Source: Actinoallomurus purpureus
GTDB lineage: Bacteria > Actinomycetota > Actinomycetes > Streptosporangiales > Streptosporangiaceae
Reading direction: 5' to 3'
Assembly: GCF_024055795.1 (NCBI RefSeq)
Contig: NZ_JAMXMY010000019.1
Span: 124,001-188,000, forward strand
DNA: 64,000 nucleotides
Positions within the stretch are counted from its first letter, which is position 1; every line of letters begins with the position of its first letter. Both the position numbers and the translations under genes were made by a program. The notes below the pieces were generated by a model. The model did no database searches and was not told where the DNA came from. It saw only the letters and a list, made by a program, of their open reading frames with translations. Positions 1 through 32,074 of the stretch are shown here, in pieces.

Positions 1-993
<993 letters not shown>

Positions 994-1108
994 TTGTGCT
1001 ACCCCCATTACACACGGTCACATGGGAAAAGAAGGCAGAAGAAGTGAACACAGTGTCTTATCCGGCATGAGTCTCGATGCGCACATAGGCCACTTTTCTC
1101 TCAGGCGC

Positions 1109-1128
1109 CTTGTCACGGCGATGACAAG
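1109..1128. promoter_or_regulatory. Inverted-repeat operator candidate in divergent promoter region
   Basis: A perfect inverted repeat CTTGTCA-N6-TGACAAG lies in the 168-bp gap between the divergent PKS and MFS genes. Size and symmetry fit a dimeric repressor site (TetR/MarR type). No regulator gene is adjacent within the window. A TATAGG hexamer at 1152-1157 sits just before the MFS start codon. The role is inferred. Confidence 0.5.
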
Positions 1129-1161
1129 ACTCGCGGTGGCGAATATGGCGTTATAGGTCGA

Positions 1162-2664
1162 ATGACCCGCGCGCGACATGGATGGACGCTCACTGTGATC
1201 GCGGTCGCCGGGTTCATGACCACGCTGGACAACACGGTCGTGAACGTCGCGCTGCCGTCGATCCAGCGTGACCTGCACATCTCCCTGTCCACGCTGGAAT
1301 GGGTCGCCACCTCGTACATCCTGATCTTCGCCAGTCTGATGCTCGCCGGCGGCCGGATGGCGGACGTGTACGGCCGCAAGAAGATCTTCCTGATCGGCCT
1401 GGCGATCTTCACGGCGGCGTCGGGCCTCGCCGGGCTGGCGCAGACCGCCGAGACGCTCATCGCGGCCCGGGTCGTCCAGGGCGCCGGCGGCGCGCTCGTC
1501 ATCCCGGCCGGGCTGGCGCTCGTCACCGTCGGCCGCACCGAACGGGAGCAGGCGACCGGCACCGTCGTCTGGGTCGGCTCCGCCGCCCTGGCCCTGGCCC
1601 TCGGCCCGCTGACGGGCGGCTACATCGCCCAGCACTGGGCCTGGAACTGGATCTTCCTCATCAACCTCGCGCCCGGCGTCCTCGTCGTCATCCTGGGCCT
1701 CCTCGTGATCCCGGAGTCGCGGGACACCACCGCCGACGGCGTCGACCTGCCCGGCATGCTCGCCTCCGGCACCACGCTGTTCGCCGTCACGTACGCGCTC
1801 AGCGAGGTCTCCGCGCACGGGTGGGGCAGCGCCGTGGTCCTCGGGGCGTTCGCGCTGGCCGCCGTGGGGCTCGTGGCGCTGATCACGGTCGAGCGGTGGG
1901 CGAGCACACCGATGATCGACCTGGTGTTCTTCCGCAGCCGGGCGTTCGCGGGCGGGGTCGCGGTGCAGATCCTGTGGGGCGTCGGCTTCAACGGCGTGCT
2001 GTTCTACGCCTCGCTGTTCCTGCAGCAGGTGCTGCGGTTCTCCCCGACCAGGACCGGCTCGGTGTTCCTGCCGCCGGCCGTGGTCATCGCCGTCCTGACC
2101 CCCGTGTCGTTCTGGGTGGGCAAGAAGATCGGCGCCCGGTCCACGATCGCCTGGGGCCTGGTGCTCATGGCCGCCGGGATGACGGCCTTCGCGCTGCTGC
2201 GCCCCGGTGACGGCTACGTCGACCTGCTGCCCGGCGTCGCGCTCATCGGCGTGGGCTCGGCGCTGAACATGCCGCTGACCGCGTACGTCCTGGGCTCCGT
2301 TCCCGACGAGCGATCCGGCGTCGCGGGCGGGATCCTCAGCGTCGCGCGGGAGGTCTCCGGGGCCTTCGGCATCGCCGTCATCGGCCTGATCATCGCCGCC
2401 CGACAGAGGTCCGAGGTGGCCTCCGGGGTGCGCCACGCCGCCGCGTTCGAACACGCCACCTCGATCGGGCTGCTGTGCGGCGCCGGTCTGGTCTGCCTCG
2501 GCGCGCTGATCGCCGTCGTCTCGTTGCCGGCCCGCAAACGCCGGGCGCGGCACGCCCTGCCCTACAGCCCCGCCCGGGGCGAGGCCGCCGACCACCCCGC
2601 CGTGCGGCCCGAGGACCGCCCGCCCCTCCTGACCTGGTCACCCCCTGCCGAGAGCACCCGGTGA
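1162..2664 (+). CDS. MFS drug:H+ antiporter, DHA2 (14-TM) family exporter
   Basis: The 500-residue protein is a 14-helix major facilitator of the EmrB/QacA (DHA2) type. Recognisable features are the N-terminal TLDNTVVNVALPSI motif (motif D1) at about 20-35, the loop 2-3 motif GGRMADVYGRKK at about 63-74, and a motif C-like stretch in TM5. The C-terminus is cytosolic and rich in basic, Pro and Ala residues. It is the first gene of the operon and overlaps the glycosyltransferase start by 4 bp (GTGA), so the two are translationally coupled. Proteins of this family export amphipathic drugs, so self-resistance or product export is likely; the substrate itself is not visible from sequence. Confidence 0.93.
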   Translation: MTRARHGWTLTVIAVAGFMTTLDNTVVNVALPSIQRDLHISLSTLEWVATSYILIFASLMLAGGRMADVYGRKKIFLIGLAIFTAASGLAGLAQTAETLIAARVVQGAGGALVIPAGLALVTVGRTEREQATGTVVWVGSAALALALGPLTGGYIAQHWAWNWIFLINLAPGVLVVILGLLVIPESRDTTADGVDLPGMLASGTTLFAVTYALSEVSAHGWGSAVVLGAFALAAVGLVALITVERWASTPMIDLVFFRSRAFAGGVAVQILWGVGFNGVLFYASLFLQQVLRFSPTRTGSVFLPPAVVIAVLTPVSFWVGKKIGARSTIAWGLVLMAAGMTAFALLRPGDGYVDLLPGVALIGVGSALNMPLTAYVLGSVPDERSGVAGGILSVAREVSGAFGIAVIGLIIAARQRSEVASGVRHAAAFEHATSIGLLCGAGLVCLGALIAVVSLPARKRRARHALPYSPARGEAADHPAVRPEDRPPLLTWSPPAESTR

Positions 2665-3911
2665 CCGCGGTGGCGCGCACCATCGTCATCATGGCGGCCG
2701 GCTCACGCGGCGACATCCAGCCCTGCGTCGCGCTCGGCCGGGGACTGGCCGCGCGCGGAAACGGCGTACGCCTGATCGTCGCCGCCGGCCACGAGCCGCT
2801 CGCCGCCGGGCTGGACACCGCCGTCCTGTCCGTCGACCCGGCCCGGCTCCTGGAGACCGACGAGGTCCGCGAGTGGCTGCTGAACGGCCGCGACCCCGTG
2901 CGCTTCATCTCGGGGTTCAAACGGCTGATCCGGCCCATGGCCGAGATGCTGCTCGAGGAGGTCCTGTCCGCCTGCAAGGACGCCGACCTGCTGCTGTTCC
3001 CGACGCTGGGATTCATCGGTCACCACCTCGCCGAGTACCTGGGCGTCGACGAGGCACTGATCCACTTTCAGCCCAGCCACCCGACGAGCGCCTTCCCGCA
3101 CCCGCTCGTGCCCCGGGCGTTCGGGGCCGAACGGCTGAGCTTCCACCTGGTGGACCAGATCGCCTGGCAGCTCGGCCGTCCGATCCTCAACCCCTGGCGC
3201 CGCGACGCGCTCGGCCTGCCCGGGCTCTCCCTGCGCGGCCCGATGCGCGGCGTCCGGGACGTCCCGGTGCTGGCCTGCTTCAGCGAGGCCGTCGTGCCGC
3301 GCCCGCCGGACTGGCCTGGGCACGTCCACACCACCGGCTACTGGTTCCTCGACGAGCCCGCCTGGACGCCCGGCCCACGGCTCGCGGACTTCCTCGCCTC
3401 CGGTCCGCCCCCGGTGTACGTCGGGTTCGGCAGCATGAAGCCCCGCGACCCGGAGGCGACGTTCCGGATGGTACGGGCGGCGCTGCGCGGCGCGGGCGTG
3501 CGCGGGATCGTCGCCCTCGGGGAGGGCCAAGAGGCCGACGACGACCTCTTCGTGGTCGGGGACGTGCCGCACTCGTGGCTGTTCCCCCGGACGCTCGCGG
3601 CCGTCCACCACGGCGGCGCGGGCACCACCGCCGCCGCGCTGCGCGCCGGGATCCCCGCCGTCGTCTGCCCGTTCTTCGGCGACCAGCCGTTCTGGGGCGC
3701 ACGGGTGGCGGCGATCGGCGCCGGCCCGCCCCCGCTGCCGATCAAGCGACTGGGGCCGGGGGCTCTCGCCGAACGGATCACCAGGACCGTACGCGACGAG
3801 GCGATGCGTCACAGGGCGGCGCGGATCGGCCGCCGGATCGCGGCGGAGGACGGCGTCGGCCGCGCCTGCGCCGCGCTGGAGGCGGCCCGAAAGGGGCGGG
3901 GGCGGCCATGA
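2661..3911 (+). CDS. GT1-family glycosyltransferase (GtfB/UGT-like)
   Basis: A 416-residue GT-B glycosyltransferase. The N-terminal Rossmann half starts with the MAAGSRGDIQPCVALG glycine-rich motif. The C-terminal nucleotide-sugar half has HHGGAGTTAAALRAGIP followed by PFFGDQPFWG, the signature of the GT1 group that includes vancomycin GtfB, sterol glucosyltransferases and the mycobacterial glycopeptidolipid enzymes. The GTG at 2661 overlaps the MFS stop; upstream in-frame starts would lie inside the MFS gene. No deoxysugar biosynthesis genes occur nearby, so a common NDP-sugar donor is likely (inference). It suggests that the lipopeptide, or its lipid part, is glycosylated. Confidence 0.92.
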   Translation: MTAVARTIVIMAAGSRGDIQPCVALGRGLAARGNGVRLIVAAGHEPLAAGLDTAVLSVDPARLLETDEVREWLLNGRDPVRFISGFKRLIRPMAEMLLEEVLSACKDADLLLFPTLGFIGHHLAEYLGVDEALIHFQPSHPTSAFPHPLVPRAFGAERLSFHLVDQIAWQLGRPILNPWRRDALGLPGLSLRGPMRGVRDVPVLACFSEAVVPRPPDWPGHVHTTGYWFLDEPAWTPGPRLADFLASGPPPVYVGFGSMKPRDPEATFRMVRAALRGAGVRGIVALGEGQEADDDLFVVGDVPHSWLFPRTLAAVHHGGAGTTAAALRAGIPAVVCPFFGDQPFWGARVAAIGAGPPPLPIKRLGPGALAERITRTVRDEAMRHRAARIGRRIAAEDGVGRACAALEAARKGRGRP

Positions 3912-3936
3912 ACCATCACAGGAACGGGGACGGTCG

Positions 3937-5697
3937 ATGACGAGCTTCGTGCACCACCTGCGCGCCCAGGTCGCGCGATTCGGAGACGACCGCTGGTACG
4001 CGCTGGCCGACGACCGCGACGGCGAGCTCGTCGAGCTGGAGCGGGCGACGTTCGCGGACCTGGACCGGCGCGCGCGGTCGGCGGGCGCCTGGCTCGCCCG
4101 CCAGGGGATGGCCGAGGAGGCGGCCCTGCTGCTCTACCCGGCAGGGTTGGAGTTCCTCCGCGTGTTCCTCGGCTGCCTGTACTCCCAGGTCATCGCGGTG
4201 CCGTCCCCGTTGCCGTCGACCGATCCACGCGCGCTGGAACGCGCGGAGGGCATCATCAAGGACGCCGACATCCGGATGGTGCTCACGGACGCGGCGAACG
4301 CGCCGCTGCTCACCTCGTGGCTGCGCGAGAGCGGACTGGACGGCCGGGTCGCGTGCGTGGCCACCGACATCACCGCGCTCCCCGACCCCGCCACGTGGGA
4401 GATGCCCGACCTGGGGCCGGACACGCCCGCGTACCTGCAGTACACCTCCGGCTCCACCAGCGAGCCGCGCGGCGTGCTGCTCTCCCACGGCAACCTGCTG
4501 CACAACTCGGCGCAGATCTACACGGTCCTCGGGCGTCCCGAGGAGGGGATCGGCGCGGGCTGGCTGCCGCACTACCACGACATGGGGCTGATCGGCCTGC
4601 TGCTCCAGCCGCTGTACGCGGGCGGCAGCCTGGTCTTCTCCTCACCCGTGTCGTTCGTGATGAAGCCGGTGCTGTGGCCGCGGATGATCAGCCGATACCG
4701 GGCCGGGTACACCGTCGCGCCGAACTTCGCCTACGAGTGGCTGGTGCGCGGGGTCAAGGACGACCAGCTCGCCGACCTGGACCTGTCCTCGCTCGCGTGG
4801 GCCCTCAACGGCGCCGAGCCGGTCCGCACCGCGACGCTGGAGAAGGTCGTACGGCGGTTCGGCCCCGTGGGGTTCCGCCGCGAGGCCTGGGCGCCGGGCT
4901 ACGGCATGGCCGAGGCGACGCTCCTCGTCACCGGCACCGAGCGCGGCCACGGCCCGGTCGTCGGCCGGTTCGACGCCGCCGCCCTGGAACAGGGCCGCGC
5001 CGAGCCGTCGGCGCCGGGAGGTCGGTCGGGGCCGGTTGGTCGGGAAGGAAACAGCGTGGAGCTGGTCGCCTGCGGCCGGCCGATCGACCTAACCGTACGG
5101 ATCGTCCGCCCGGAGTCGGCCGAGCCGCTGCCGGACGGCCGGATCGGCGAGATCTGGGTCGCCGGCGGCAGCGTCGCCCTCGGGTACTGGCAGCGCGCCG
5201 AGCCGAGCGAGGAGACCTTCCGGGCGCGCCTGTCCACCGGGGAGGGGCCGTTCCTGCGCACCGGCGACCTCGGCTTCCTGCGTGACAGCGAGCTGTACGT
5301 CACCGGCCGGCTCAAGGATCTGATCATCGTCAACGGCCGGAACATCTATCCACAGGATGTGGAGGAGGCGAGCCGGGGCGTCCACCCCGCGGCCCGCGCC
5401 GCCGCCGCGTTCGGCGTGGAGAGCGGGCGCGAGCACGTCGTGCTCGTCCAGGAGGTACGCCCCAAGGACCTGGGCGACCTCACGTACGAAGGCCTCGCCA
5501 GGAAGATCAAGGGTGAGCTGGCGCGGGCGTTCGGCCTGCCCTCGATGAACGTCGTCCTCGTCCAGCGGGGCGGCGTCGGCAAGACCACCAGCGGCAAGAT
5601 CCAGCGCCGGCGGATGCGTGCGGCGTTCCTGGCGGGCGAGATCAGTCCCTTGCACGCCGAGCTCGAACCCGAGCTCCGAGCCCTCACCGGCGGATAG
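3937..5697 (+). CDS. Fatty acyl-AMP ligase (FAAL)
   Basis: A 586-residue adenylate-forming enzyme that activates a free fatty acid as acyl-AMP and passes it to an ACP rather than to CoA. Visible motifs are YLQYTSGSTSEPRGV (A3) at about residue 167, GWLPHYHDMGLIG, the NGAEPVR segment, GYGMAEATL, RTGDLGFL, and NGRNIYPQDVEE. The C-terminal TSGKIQR carries the catalytic lysine. The PHYHDMGL and YPQDVE forms are typical of FAALs rather than acyl-CoA ligases. It lies directly before a free-standing ACP gene and an NRPS that opens with a condensation domain, the standard lipoinitiation arrangement (as in daptomycin and ramoplanin clusters). Confidence 0.93.
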   Translation: MTSFVHHLRAQVARFGDDRWYALADDRDGELVELERATFADLDRRARSAGAWLARQGMAEEAALLLYPAGLEFLRVFLGCLYSQVIAVPSPLPSTDPRALERAEGIIKDADIRMVLTDAANAPLLTSWLRESGLDGRVACVATDITALPDPATWEMPDLGPDTPAYLQYTSGSTSEPRGVLLSHGNLLHNSAQIYTVLGRPEEGIGAGWLPHYHDMGLIGLLLQPLYAGGSLVFSSPVSFVMKPVLWPRMISRYRAGYTVAPNFAYEWLVRGVKDDQLADLDLSSLAWALNGAEPVRTATLEKVVRRFGPVGFRREAWAPGYGMAEATLLVTGTERGHGPVVGRFDAAALEQGRAEPSAPGGRSGPVGREGNSVELVACGRPIDLTVRIVRPESAEPLPDGRIGEIWVAGGSVALGYWQRAEPSEETFRARLSTGEGPFLRTGDLGFLRDSELYVTGRLKDLIIVNGRNIYPQDVEEASRGVHPAARAAAAFGVESGREHVVLVQEVRPKDLGDLTYEGLARKIKGELARAFGLPSMNVVLVQRGGVGKTTSGKIQRRRMRAAFLAGEISPLHAELEPELRALTGG

Positions 5698-5747
5698 ACC
5701 GGGCTCCCCCCTCACCCGGTGCACAACCCCTGACGGAGGCCCCCTCC

Positions 5748-6014
5748 ATGCCCAGTGAAACCCTGATCCGCGACTGGCTCACCCAGCGCGTCGCCGAGTA
5801 CCTCGAACGGTCCCCCGCGGACATCGACCCGTCGGCGATGCTCGCCGAGTACGGCATGGACTCGGTGTACTCGATGAGCCTGTGCGGCGACATCGAGGCG
5901 GAGTACGGACTGGACGTCGAGCCGACCCTCGCCTGGACCCACCCGACCATCGACGCCCTCGCCGCCCACCTCGGCGAACGCGTCGGTGACCGGCCCGCCA
6001 CCGACCCGGCCTGA
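5748..6014 (+). CDS. Acyl carrier protein, lipoinitiation partner of the FAAL
   Basis: An 88-residue stand-alone carrier protein. The phosphopantetheine serine is in the EYGMDSVYSM motif at about Ser44, followed by a helix-II acidic stretch typical of ACPs. A GGAGG ribosome-binding site precedes the ATG. It lies 50 bp after the FAAL and 6 bp before the NRPS, so it is expected to carry the fatty acyl group to the starter condensation domain. The DSVYS form differs slightly from the common DSL. Confidence 0.92.
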   Translation: MPSETLIRDWLTQRVAEYLERSPADIDPSAMLAEYGMDSVYSMSLCGDIEAEYGLDVEPTLAWTHPTIDALAAHLGERVGDRPATDPA

Positions 6015-6020
6015 CCTTCC

Positions 6021-27582
<21,562 letters not shown>

Positions 27583-27586
<4 letters not shown>

Positions 27587-29634
27587 ACACCCGACGCGGG
27601 CGGCTGGAGGACATCCTGCCGCTGTCCCCCCTCCAGCAGGGGCTGTACTTCCACGCCGCGCTGGACGACCGGGACCTGTACGCGACGCAGCTGGTGCTCG
27701 ACCTGACGGGCTCCCTGGACGTCGCGGCGCTGAAACGGGCCGCGTCGGCGCTGCTGGCCCGGCACGCGAACCTGCGGTGCGGCTTCCGGCAGCGCAAGAA
27801 CGGCGAGCCGGTCCAGCTCGTGCACCGGGAGGTCGCCCTGCCGTGGGAGGAGACCGCCGGTGACCCCGACGCCATCGCCGAGCGGGAACGGACCCGCCCG
27901 TTCGACCTGACCCGGCCGCCGCTGCTCCGGTTCACGCTCGTCCCCGAAGGACCGGACCGGCACCGGCTCATCGTCACCGGCCACCACATCCTCCTGGACG
28001 GCTGGTCGATGCCGGTCCTGGCGGAGGAGTTCTTCACCCTCTGTCTCGGCGGCGAGCCCGCCCCCGTCACTCCGTACAAGCGGTACCTGGAATGGCTCGC
28101 CGCGCGGGACCGCACGGCGGCGCGCGAGGCGTGGGCGAAGGCCCTGGACGGGGTGGAGGAGCCCACGATGGTCGCCCCGGCGACCCTGACCGGGCCACCG
28201 CAGCCGCCGCGGCGGGTCACCACGGAGGTCTCCCTGGACCTGGCCGCCGTCCGGCGGCACGGACTGACGGCGAACACGCTCGTCCAGGGCGCGTGGGGAC
28301 TGCTGCTGTCCCGGCTGACCGGCCGCGACGACGTCGTCTTCGGGGCGGCGGTGTCGGGCCGTCCGCCGGAGATCCCCGGCGTGGAGCGGATGGTCGGGCT
28401 GTTCATCAACACCGTCCCGGTGCGAGTGCGGATCGACGAGGAGCTGTCCGTCGCCGCCCTGCTGATGCGCCTGCAGGACGAGCAGGCCGAGCTGTTCCCG
28501 CACCAGCACGCCGGGCTGACCGAGATCAGCCGGACGCCGCTGTTCGACACGATGACCGCGTTCGAGAACTATCCACAGCCTGGGGACATCGCGCTCGGCG
28601 ACGTACGGCTGACGCGCGTGGATCTGTTCGACGCGACGCACTACCCGCTGGCCCTGGTCGCCGCTCCGCGGGGCGGCGACCGGCTGTGGCTGCGGCTCGA
28701 CCACCGGCCGGACGCCTACGACGACGCGGAGGCGGAGCTGCTCCTGTCCCGCGTCGAGCGGCTGATGCGCACCATGGCCGCGCGGCCGGACACCCCCGTC
28801 GCGGACCTGGACGTCCTGCTGCCGGGCGAGCGCGACCGGATCCTGGGCGACTGGGCGGCGGGCCTGCCCGCCGCACCGCCCCGCACCCTGCCGGAGCTGG
28901 TCGGCGCGTGGGCCGAGCGCACCCCCGACGCCCTCGCCGTCACGGACCTGCCGTCCTCGGGACCGGTCGAGGCCACCGCCACGACGTCCCCGGCACCACC
29001 CAGCCCCGAGCACGGCACCCCGCCGCCCCTCAAGCCGGTCGGGGCCGGAACCCGAGGCGCCCACGCCGCTACGACGCCTCCGCCTCCAGAACCGGTCGAG
29101 GGCACCGCCTCGACGCTCCCGACACCACCGAGCCCCGAGCCGATCGCGGCCGAGACCCGGAACACGCGTGGCACCCCGCCGTCCCGTGAGCCGGTCGCGG
29201 CGGGGAGCCGCGACGCCCTCGATGTCCCGCTGTCGCCGGAGACGGTCGCGGCGGGGAGCCGAGACGCCCCTGACACCCCGGCCGCCACGACGCTTCCGTT
29301 CCCGGGTCCGGTCGAGGGCACCGCCGGGAGGTCCCGGGGGCTCACCTATGCGGAGTTGTGGACGCGGGCCGGGGAACTCGCCGGCGAGCTGACCCGGCTG
29401 GGCGTCGGGCCGGAGACGATCGTGGCGATCGCCCTGCCCCGATCCGTGGAGTTCCTCGTCTCCGCCCTGGCCGTGAGCCGGGCGGGCGGCGCGTACCTGC
29501 CCATCGACCCCGGCTATCCCCCGGACCGGATCGCGTACATGCTCGACGACGCGCGGCCCGCCTGCGTGATCGCCCAGGTCGGCGCCCCGCTCCCGTACGA
29601 CGGCCCGCGCCTGCCCCCACCCTCGTTGACCTAG
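27583..29634 (+). CDS. NRPS subunit 3, N-terminal part: C domain plus N-terminal third of A7, ended by an in-frame TAG
   Basis: The GTG at 27583 overlaps the subunit 2 stop (GTGA) and follows a GGAGG site. The condensation domain spans residues ~1-430 ([21 protein letters not shown] at ~134) and should accept the D-residue of module 6. The A domain starts normally but carries a Pro/Ser/Thr-rich insert at ~458-585 before the LTYAEL (A1) motif. It then runs through the A2 region to a TAG at 29632-29634. The next open segment (29674-31854) is in exactly the same phase and resumes at the A3 motif. A single base change would give one 1423-residue C-A-T-TE protein. Possible explanations are a nonsense mutation, a sequence error, readthrough, or a genuinely split A domain. 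Confidence 0.8.
28961..29338 (+). repeat. Degenerate repeats encoding a Pro/Ser/Thr-rich insert in A7
   Basis: About 375 bp insert between the start of A7 and its LTYAEL motif. Phrases such as CCGGTCGAGGGCACCGCC and GGTCGCGGCGGGGAGCCG recur several times with spacing near 45-65 bp. The protein repeats read PVEGTA, PSPEP and VAAGSRDA. None of the other six A domains has this insert. Confidence 0.7.
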
Positions 29635-29671
29635 GGAGCGGCCGCGAATGGGCGATACGCCCAAGGTCAAC
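29625..29671. repeat. Palindromic repeat, copy 2 (47 bp, internally deleted), carries the TAG in NRPS subunit 3
   Basis: The ends are GTTGACCTAGGGAG and CGCCCAAGGTCAAC. It is 15 bp shorter than the other copies, so the reading phase matches copy 1. The in-frame TAG at 29632 corresponds to TCG in copy 1 and TTG in the consensus of copies 3 and 4. Its right end supplies an AAGG 7 nt before a GTG at 29674. Confidence 0.8.
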
Positions 29672-29673
29672 GG

Positions 29674-31854
29674 GTGCGGGCGGAGAACGCGGCGTACGTC
29701 ATCTACACCTCGGGGTCGACCGGGCGGCCGAAGGGCGTCGTCGTCACGCACGCGGGCCTGGCGAGCCTCGCCGCGACCGAGATCGAGGGGTTCGGCATCG
29801 CCCCGGGCGACCGGACGCTGCACTTCTCCTCGCCGAGCTTTGACGCGTCGGTGTTCGAGCTGCTGATGGGGCTCGCCTCGGGCGGGACGGTGACGATCGT
29901 GCCCCCGGACGTGTACGGCGGCGAGCCGCTCAGGGACGCGCTGCGCCAGGTGACGCACGGCTTCGTCTCCCCGGCCGTACTGGCGGGCGTGGACCCGGAC
30001 AGCCTGACGAACCCGCGCACCCTCGTCGTCGGCGGCGAGGCGTGCCCGCCCGGCCTCGTCGAACGCTGGGCGCCCGGCCGCCGGATGATCAACGCGTACG
30101 GGCCGACGGAGACGACCGTCGCGGCGACGATGAGCGCGCCGCTGACTCGCGACGCGTCGACGATCGGCGGGCCGATCACGGGCGCGCGGGTGTACGTGCT
30201 GGACGGCCGGTTGCGACCGGTGCCCCCGGGTGTGCCCGGTGAGCTGTACGTCGCGGGGATCGGCCTGGCGCGCGGCTACCTGAATCGCCCCGCCCTGACC
30301 GCCGAGCGGTTCGTGGCCGACCCCTTCGCGCCGGGCCGCATGTACCGGACCGGGGACCTCGTCCGCCGCCGGGCCGACGGCCGCCTGGAGTACCTCGGCC
30401 GCACGGATGCGCAGGTCAAGGTCCGCGGTTTCCGGATCGAGCCGGGTGAGATCGAGGCGGTGCTCGCCGGGTACGAGGGCGTTGCGCACGCCGCCGTCGT
30501 CGTCCGCGAAGACCGCGCGGGCGACCGGCGGCTCGTCGCGTACGTCACCGGCGACGCCGACCCGGCCGAGCTGCGGCGGGCGGCCGCGCGCGCCCTCCCC
30601 GGCCACATGGTGCCGTCCGCCGTCGTCGTCCTGGACGCCCTCCCGCTCAGCCCGAGCGGCAAGCTCGACCGCGCGGCGCTGCCCGCGCCGGAGCTCTCGT
30701 CGGTCTCCCGGCCGCCGCTCGGGCCGCTGGAGGAGATCCTGTGCGGCCTGTTCGCGGACGTCCTGGGCCTCGACCGGGTCGGTGTCGAGGACGGGTTCTT
30801 CGAGCTCGGCGGTGACTCCCTGCTCGCGACCCGCCTGACCGGCCGGATCCGCACCGAGTTGGGGGTCGCCACGCCGGTCCGCACGCTGTTCGAGGCACCG
30901 ACGGTCGCCGCGCTGGCCCGGCGGCTCGCCGCGGCGAACTCCGGCGGTACGACGGGCTCCAGCGATGTGCCGGGCTCCAGCGGCGCGGCGGACGCCGACG
31001 GTGCGACCGGCTCCAGCAGCGCGGCCGGCTCCGGCAGCGCGGTGGACGCCGGTGGCGCGGTGGACCCAAGCGGGGCGGTGGGCTCCGGTGGGGCGGTGGG
31101 CTCCGGTGGGATGGCACCGCTCGACGTGCTGCTGCCGCTGCGCAGACGGGGTGACCGGCCGCCGCTGTTCTGCGTGCATCCCGCGGTCGGGGTCGCGTGG
31201 TCGTACGCGGGCCTGCTCCCGCACCTGCCGGACCGGCCCGTGTACGGCCTGCAGGCGCGCGGCATCGCCCGCGACGAGGAGCTGCCCGGGTCGATGGAGG
31301 AGATGGCCGCCGACTACGTCGCCCTGATCCGCACGGTCCAGCCGACCGGGCCGTACCACCTGCTGGGCTGGTCGCTCGGCGGCCTGATCGCGCACGCCAT
31401 GGCCGTACGGCTGCGGGCCGAGGGCGAGCGGGTGGCAATGCTCGCGCTCATGGACGCCTATCCCCTCGACGGGGACTCCGGCGCCGACGTCCCCCTCCCC
31501 GACCTGCTCCGCGACCTGGGGTTCGACGTGTCCGACGACGTCACGACCGACGACGTCGCCGCCCTCCTGGAGGGCAGCGCCCTCGGCGGGATCGACGGCC
31601 GCCGGCTGGAGGGCATCTACCGCGCCTACCTGAACGCCCTGCGCAACGGGGGGAGGTTCGTCCCCGGGCGGTTCGACGGGGACCTTCTGCTGTTCACCGC
31701 CGCGCGCAATGAGGAGAGACCGCCCGCCGACGTCTGGCGGCCGTACGCCGCCCGGGTCGAGGAGCACACCGTCGACTGCGCGCACACCGAGATAGCCGAT
31801 CCCGGCCCGCTGGCCAGGATCGCCGTGAGATTGAAGGAGAGTCTGGAGCCATGA
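29674..31854 (+). CDS. NRPS subunit 3, C-terminal part: A7 (from motif A3)-T-TE
   Basis: This segment is in phase with the preceding NRPS fragment. It starts at a GTG preceded by AAGG, or by readthrough. It has TSGSTG at ~12, [25 protein letters not shown] and [11 protein letters not shown], so all A motifs from A3 on are intact. Specificity residues read roughly D-A-F-F-V-G-A-V-A, suggesting a hydrophobic residue (low confidence). The carrier serine is Ser382. A ~60-residue Gly/Ser/Ala linker (~422-480) leads to a type I thioesterase with the nucleophile in GWSLGG (Ser567), a candidate Asp in MDAYP and His in the final CAHTE motif. The TE should release the peptide by hydrolysis or macrolactonisation, possibly on Thr1. 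It overlaps the MbtH gene by 4 bp. Confidence 0.82.
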   Translation: MRAENAAYVIYTSGSTGRPKGVVVTHAGLASLAATEIEGFGIAPGDRTLHFSSPSFDASVFELLMGLASGGTVTIVPPDVYGGEPLRDALRQVTHGFVSPAVLAGVDPDSLTNPRTLVVGGEACPPGLVERWAPGRRMINAYGPTETTVAATMSAPLTRDASTIGGPITGARVYVLDGRLRPVPPGVPGELYVAGIGLARGYLNRPALTAERFVADPFAPGRMYRTGDLVRRRADGRLEYLGRTDAQVKVRGFRIEPGEIEAVLAGYEGVAHAAVVVREDRAGDRRLVAYVTGDADPAELRRAAARALPGHMVPSAVVVLDALPLSPSGKLDRAALPAPELSSVSRPPLGPLEEILCGLFADVLGLDRVGVEDGFFELGGDSLLATRLTGRIRTELGVATPVRTLFEAPTVAALARRLAAANSGGTTGSSDVPGSSGAADADGATGSSSAAGSGSAVDAGGAVDPSGAVGSGGAVGSGGMAPLDVLLPLRRRGDRPPLFCVHPAVGVAWSYAGLLPHLPDRPVYGLQARGIARDEELPGSMEEMAADYVALIRTVQPTGPYHLLGWSLGGLIAHAMAVRLRAEGERVAMLALMDAYPLDGDSGADVPLPDLLRDLGFDVSDDVTTDDVAALLEGSALGGIDGRRLEGIYRAYLNALRNGGRFVPGRFDGDLLLFTAARNEERPPADVWRPYAARVEEHTVDCAHTEIADPGPLARIAVRLKESLEP
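30940..31119 (+). repeat. Low-complexity Gly/Ser/Ala linker with short tandem repeats (T-TE linker)
   Basis: Between the carrier protein and thioesterase the DNA holds imperfect GGC/GGT-rich tandem units, including two near-identical 18-bp units around 31075-31112. The encoded linker has almost no bulky residues. Similar flexible linkers occur between T and TE domains, but this one is long. Confidence 0.65.
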
Positions 31855-32072
31855 CCAACCCGTTCGAGGACCCCGACGGCCGTTACCTCGTGCTCGTGAA
31901 CGACGAGGGGCAGCACTCCCTGTGGCCGGCGTTCATCGACGTGCCCGCCGGATGGACGGTCGCGCACGGCGAGGACACCCGGCAGGATTGCCTCGACTAC
32001 GTCAACGAGCACTGGACCGACATGCGGCCGAAAAGCCTCATCGCGGCCATGGGCCGGAAGGAGAAGAGCTGA
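31851..32072 (+). CDS. MbtH-like protein
   Basis: A 73-residue protein with the family signature: [10 protein letters not shown] near the N-terminus, [13 protein letters not shown] in the middle, and a final [17 protein letters not shown]. MbtH proteins bind the N-terminal subdomain of A domains and are needed for folding or activity of many actinobacterial NRPSs. It overlaps the upstream NRPS stop (ATGA), so expression is coupled to the synthetase. Confidence 0.96.
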   Translation: MTNPFEDPDGRYLVLVNDEGQHSLWPAFIDVPAGWTVAHGEDTRQDCLDYVNEHWTDMRPKSLIAAMGRKEKS

Positions 32073-32074
32073 CG

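Noticed and set aside
1018-2595. A 525-residue leftward frame across the MFS gene
   Set aside because: The opposite strand encodes a clear 14-helix transporter; this is its shadow.
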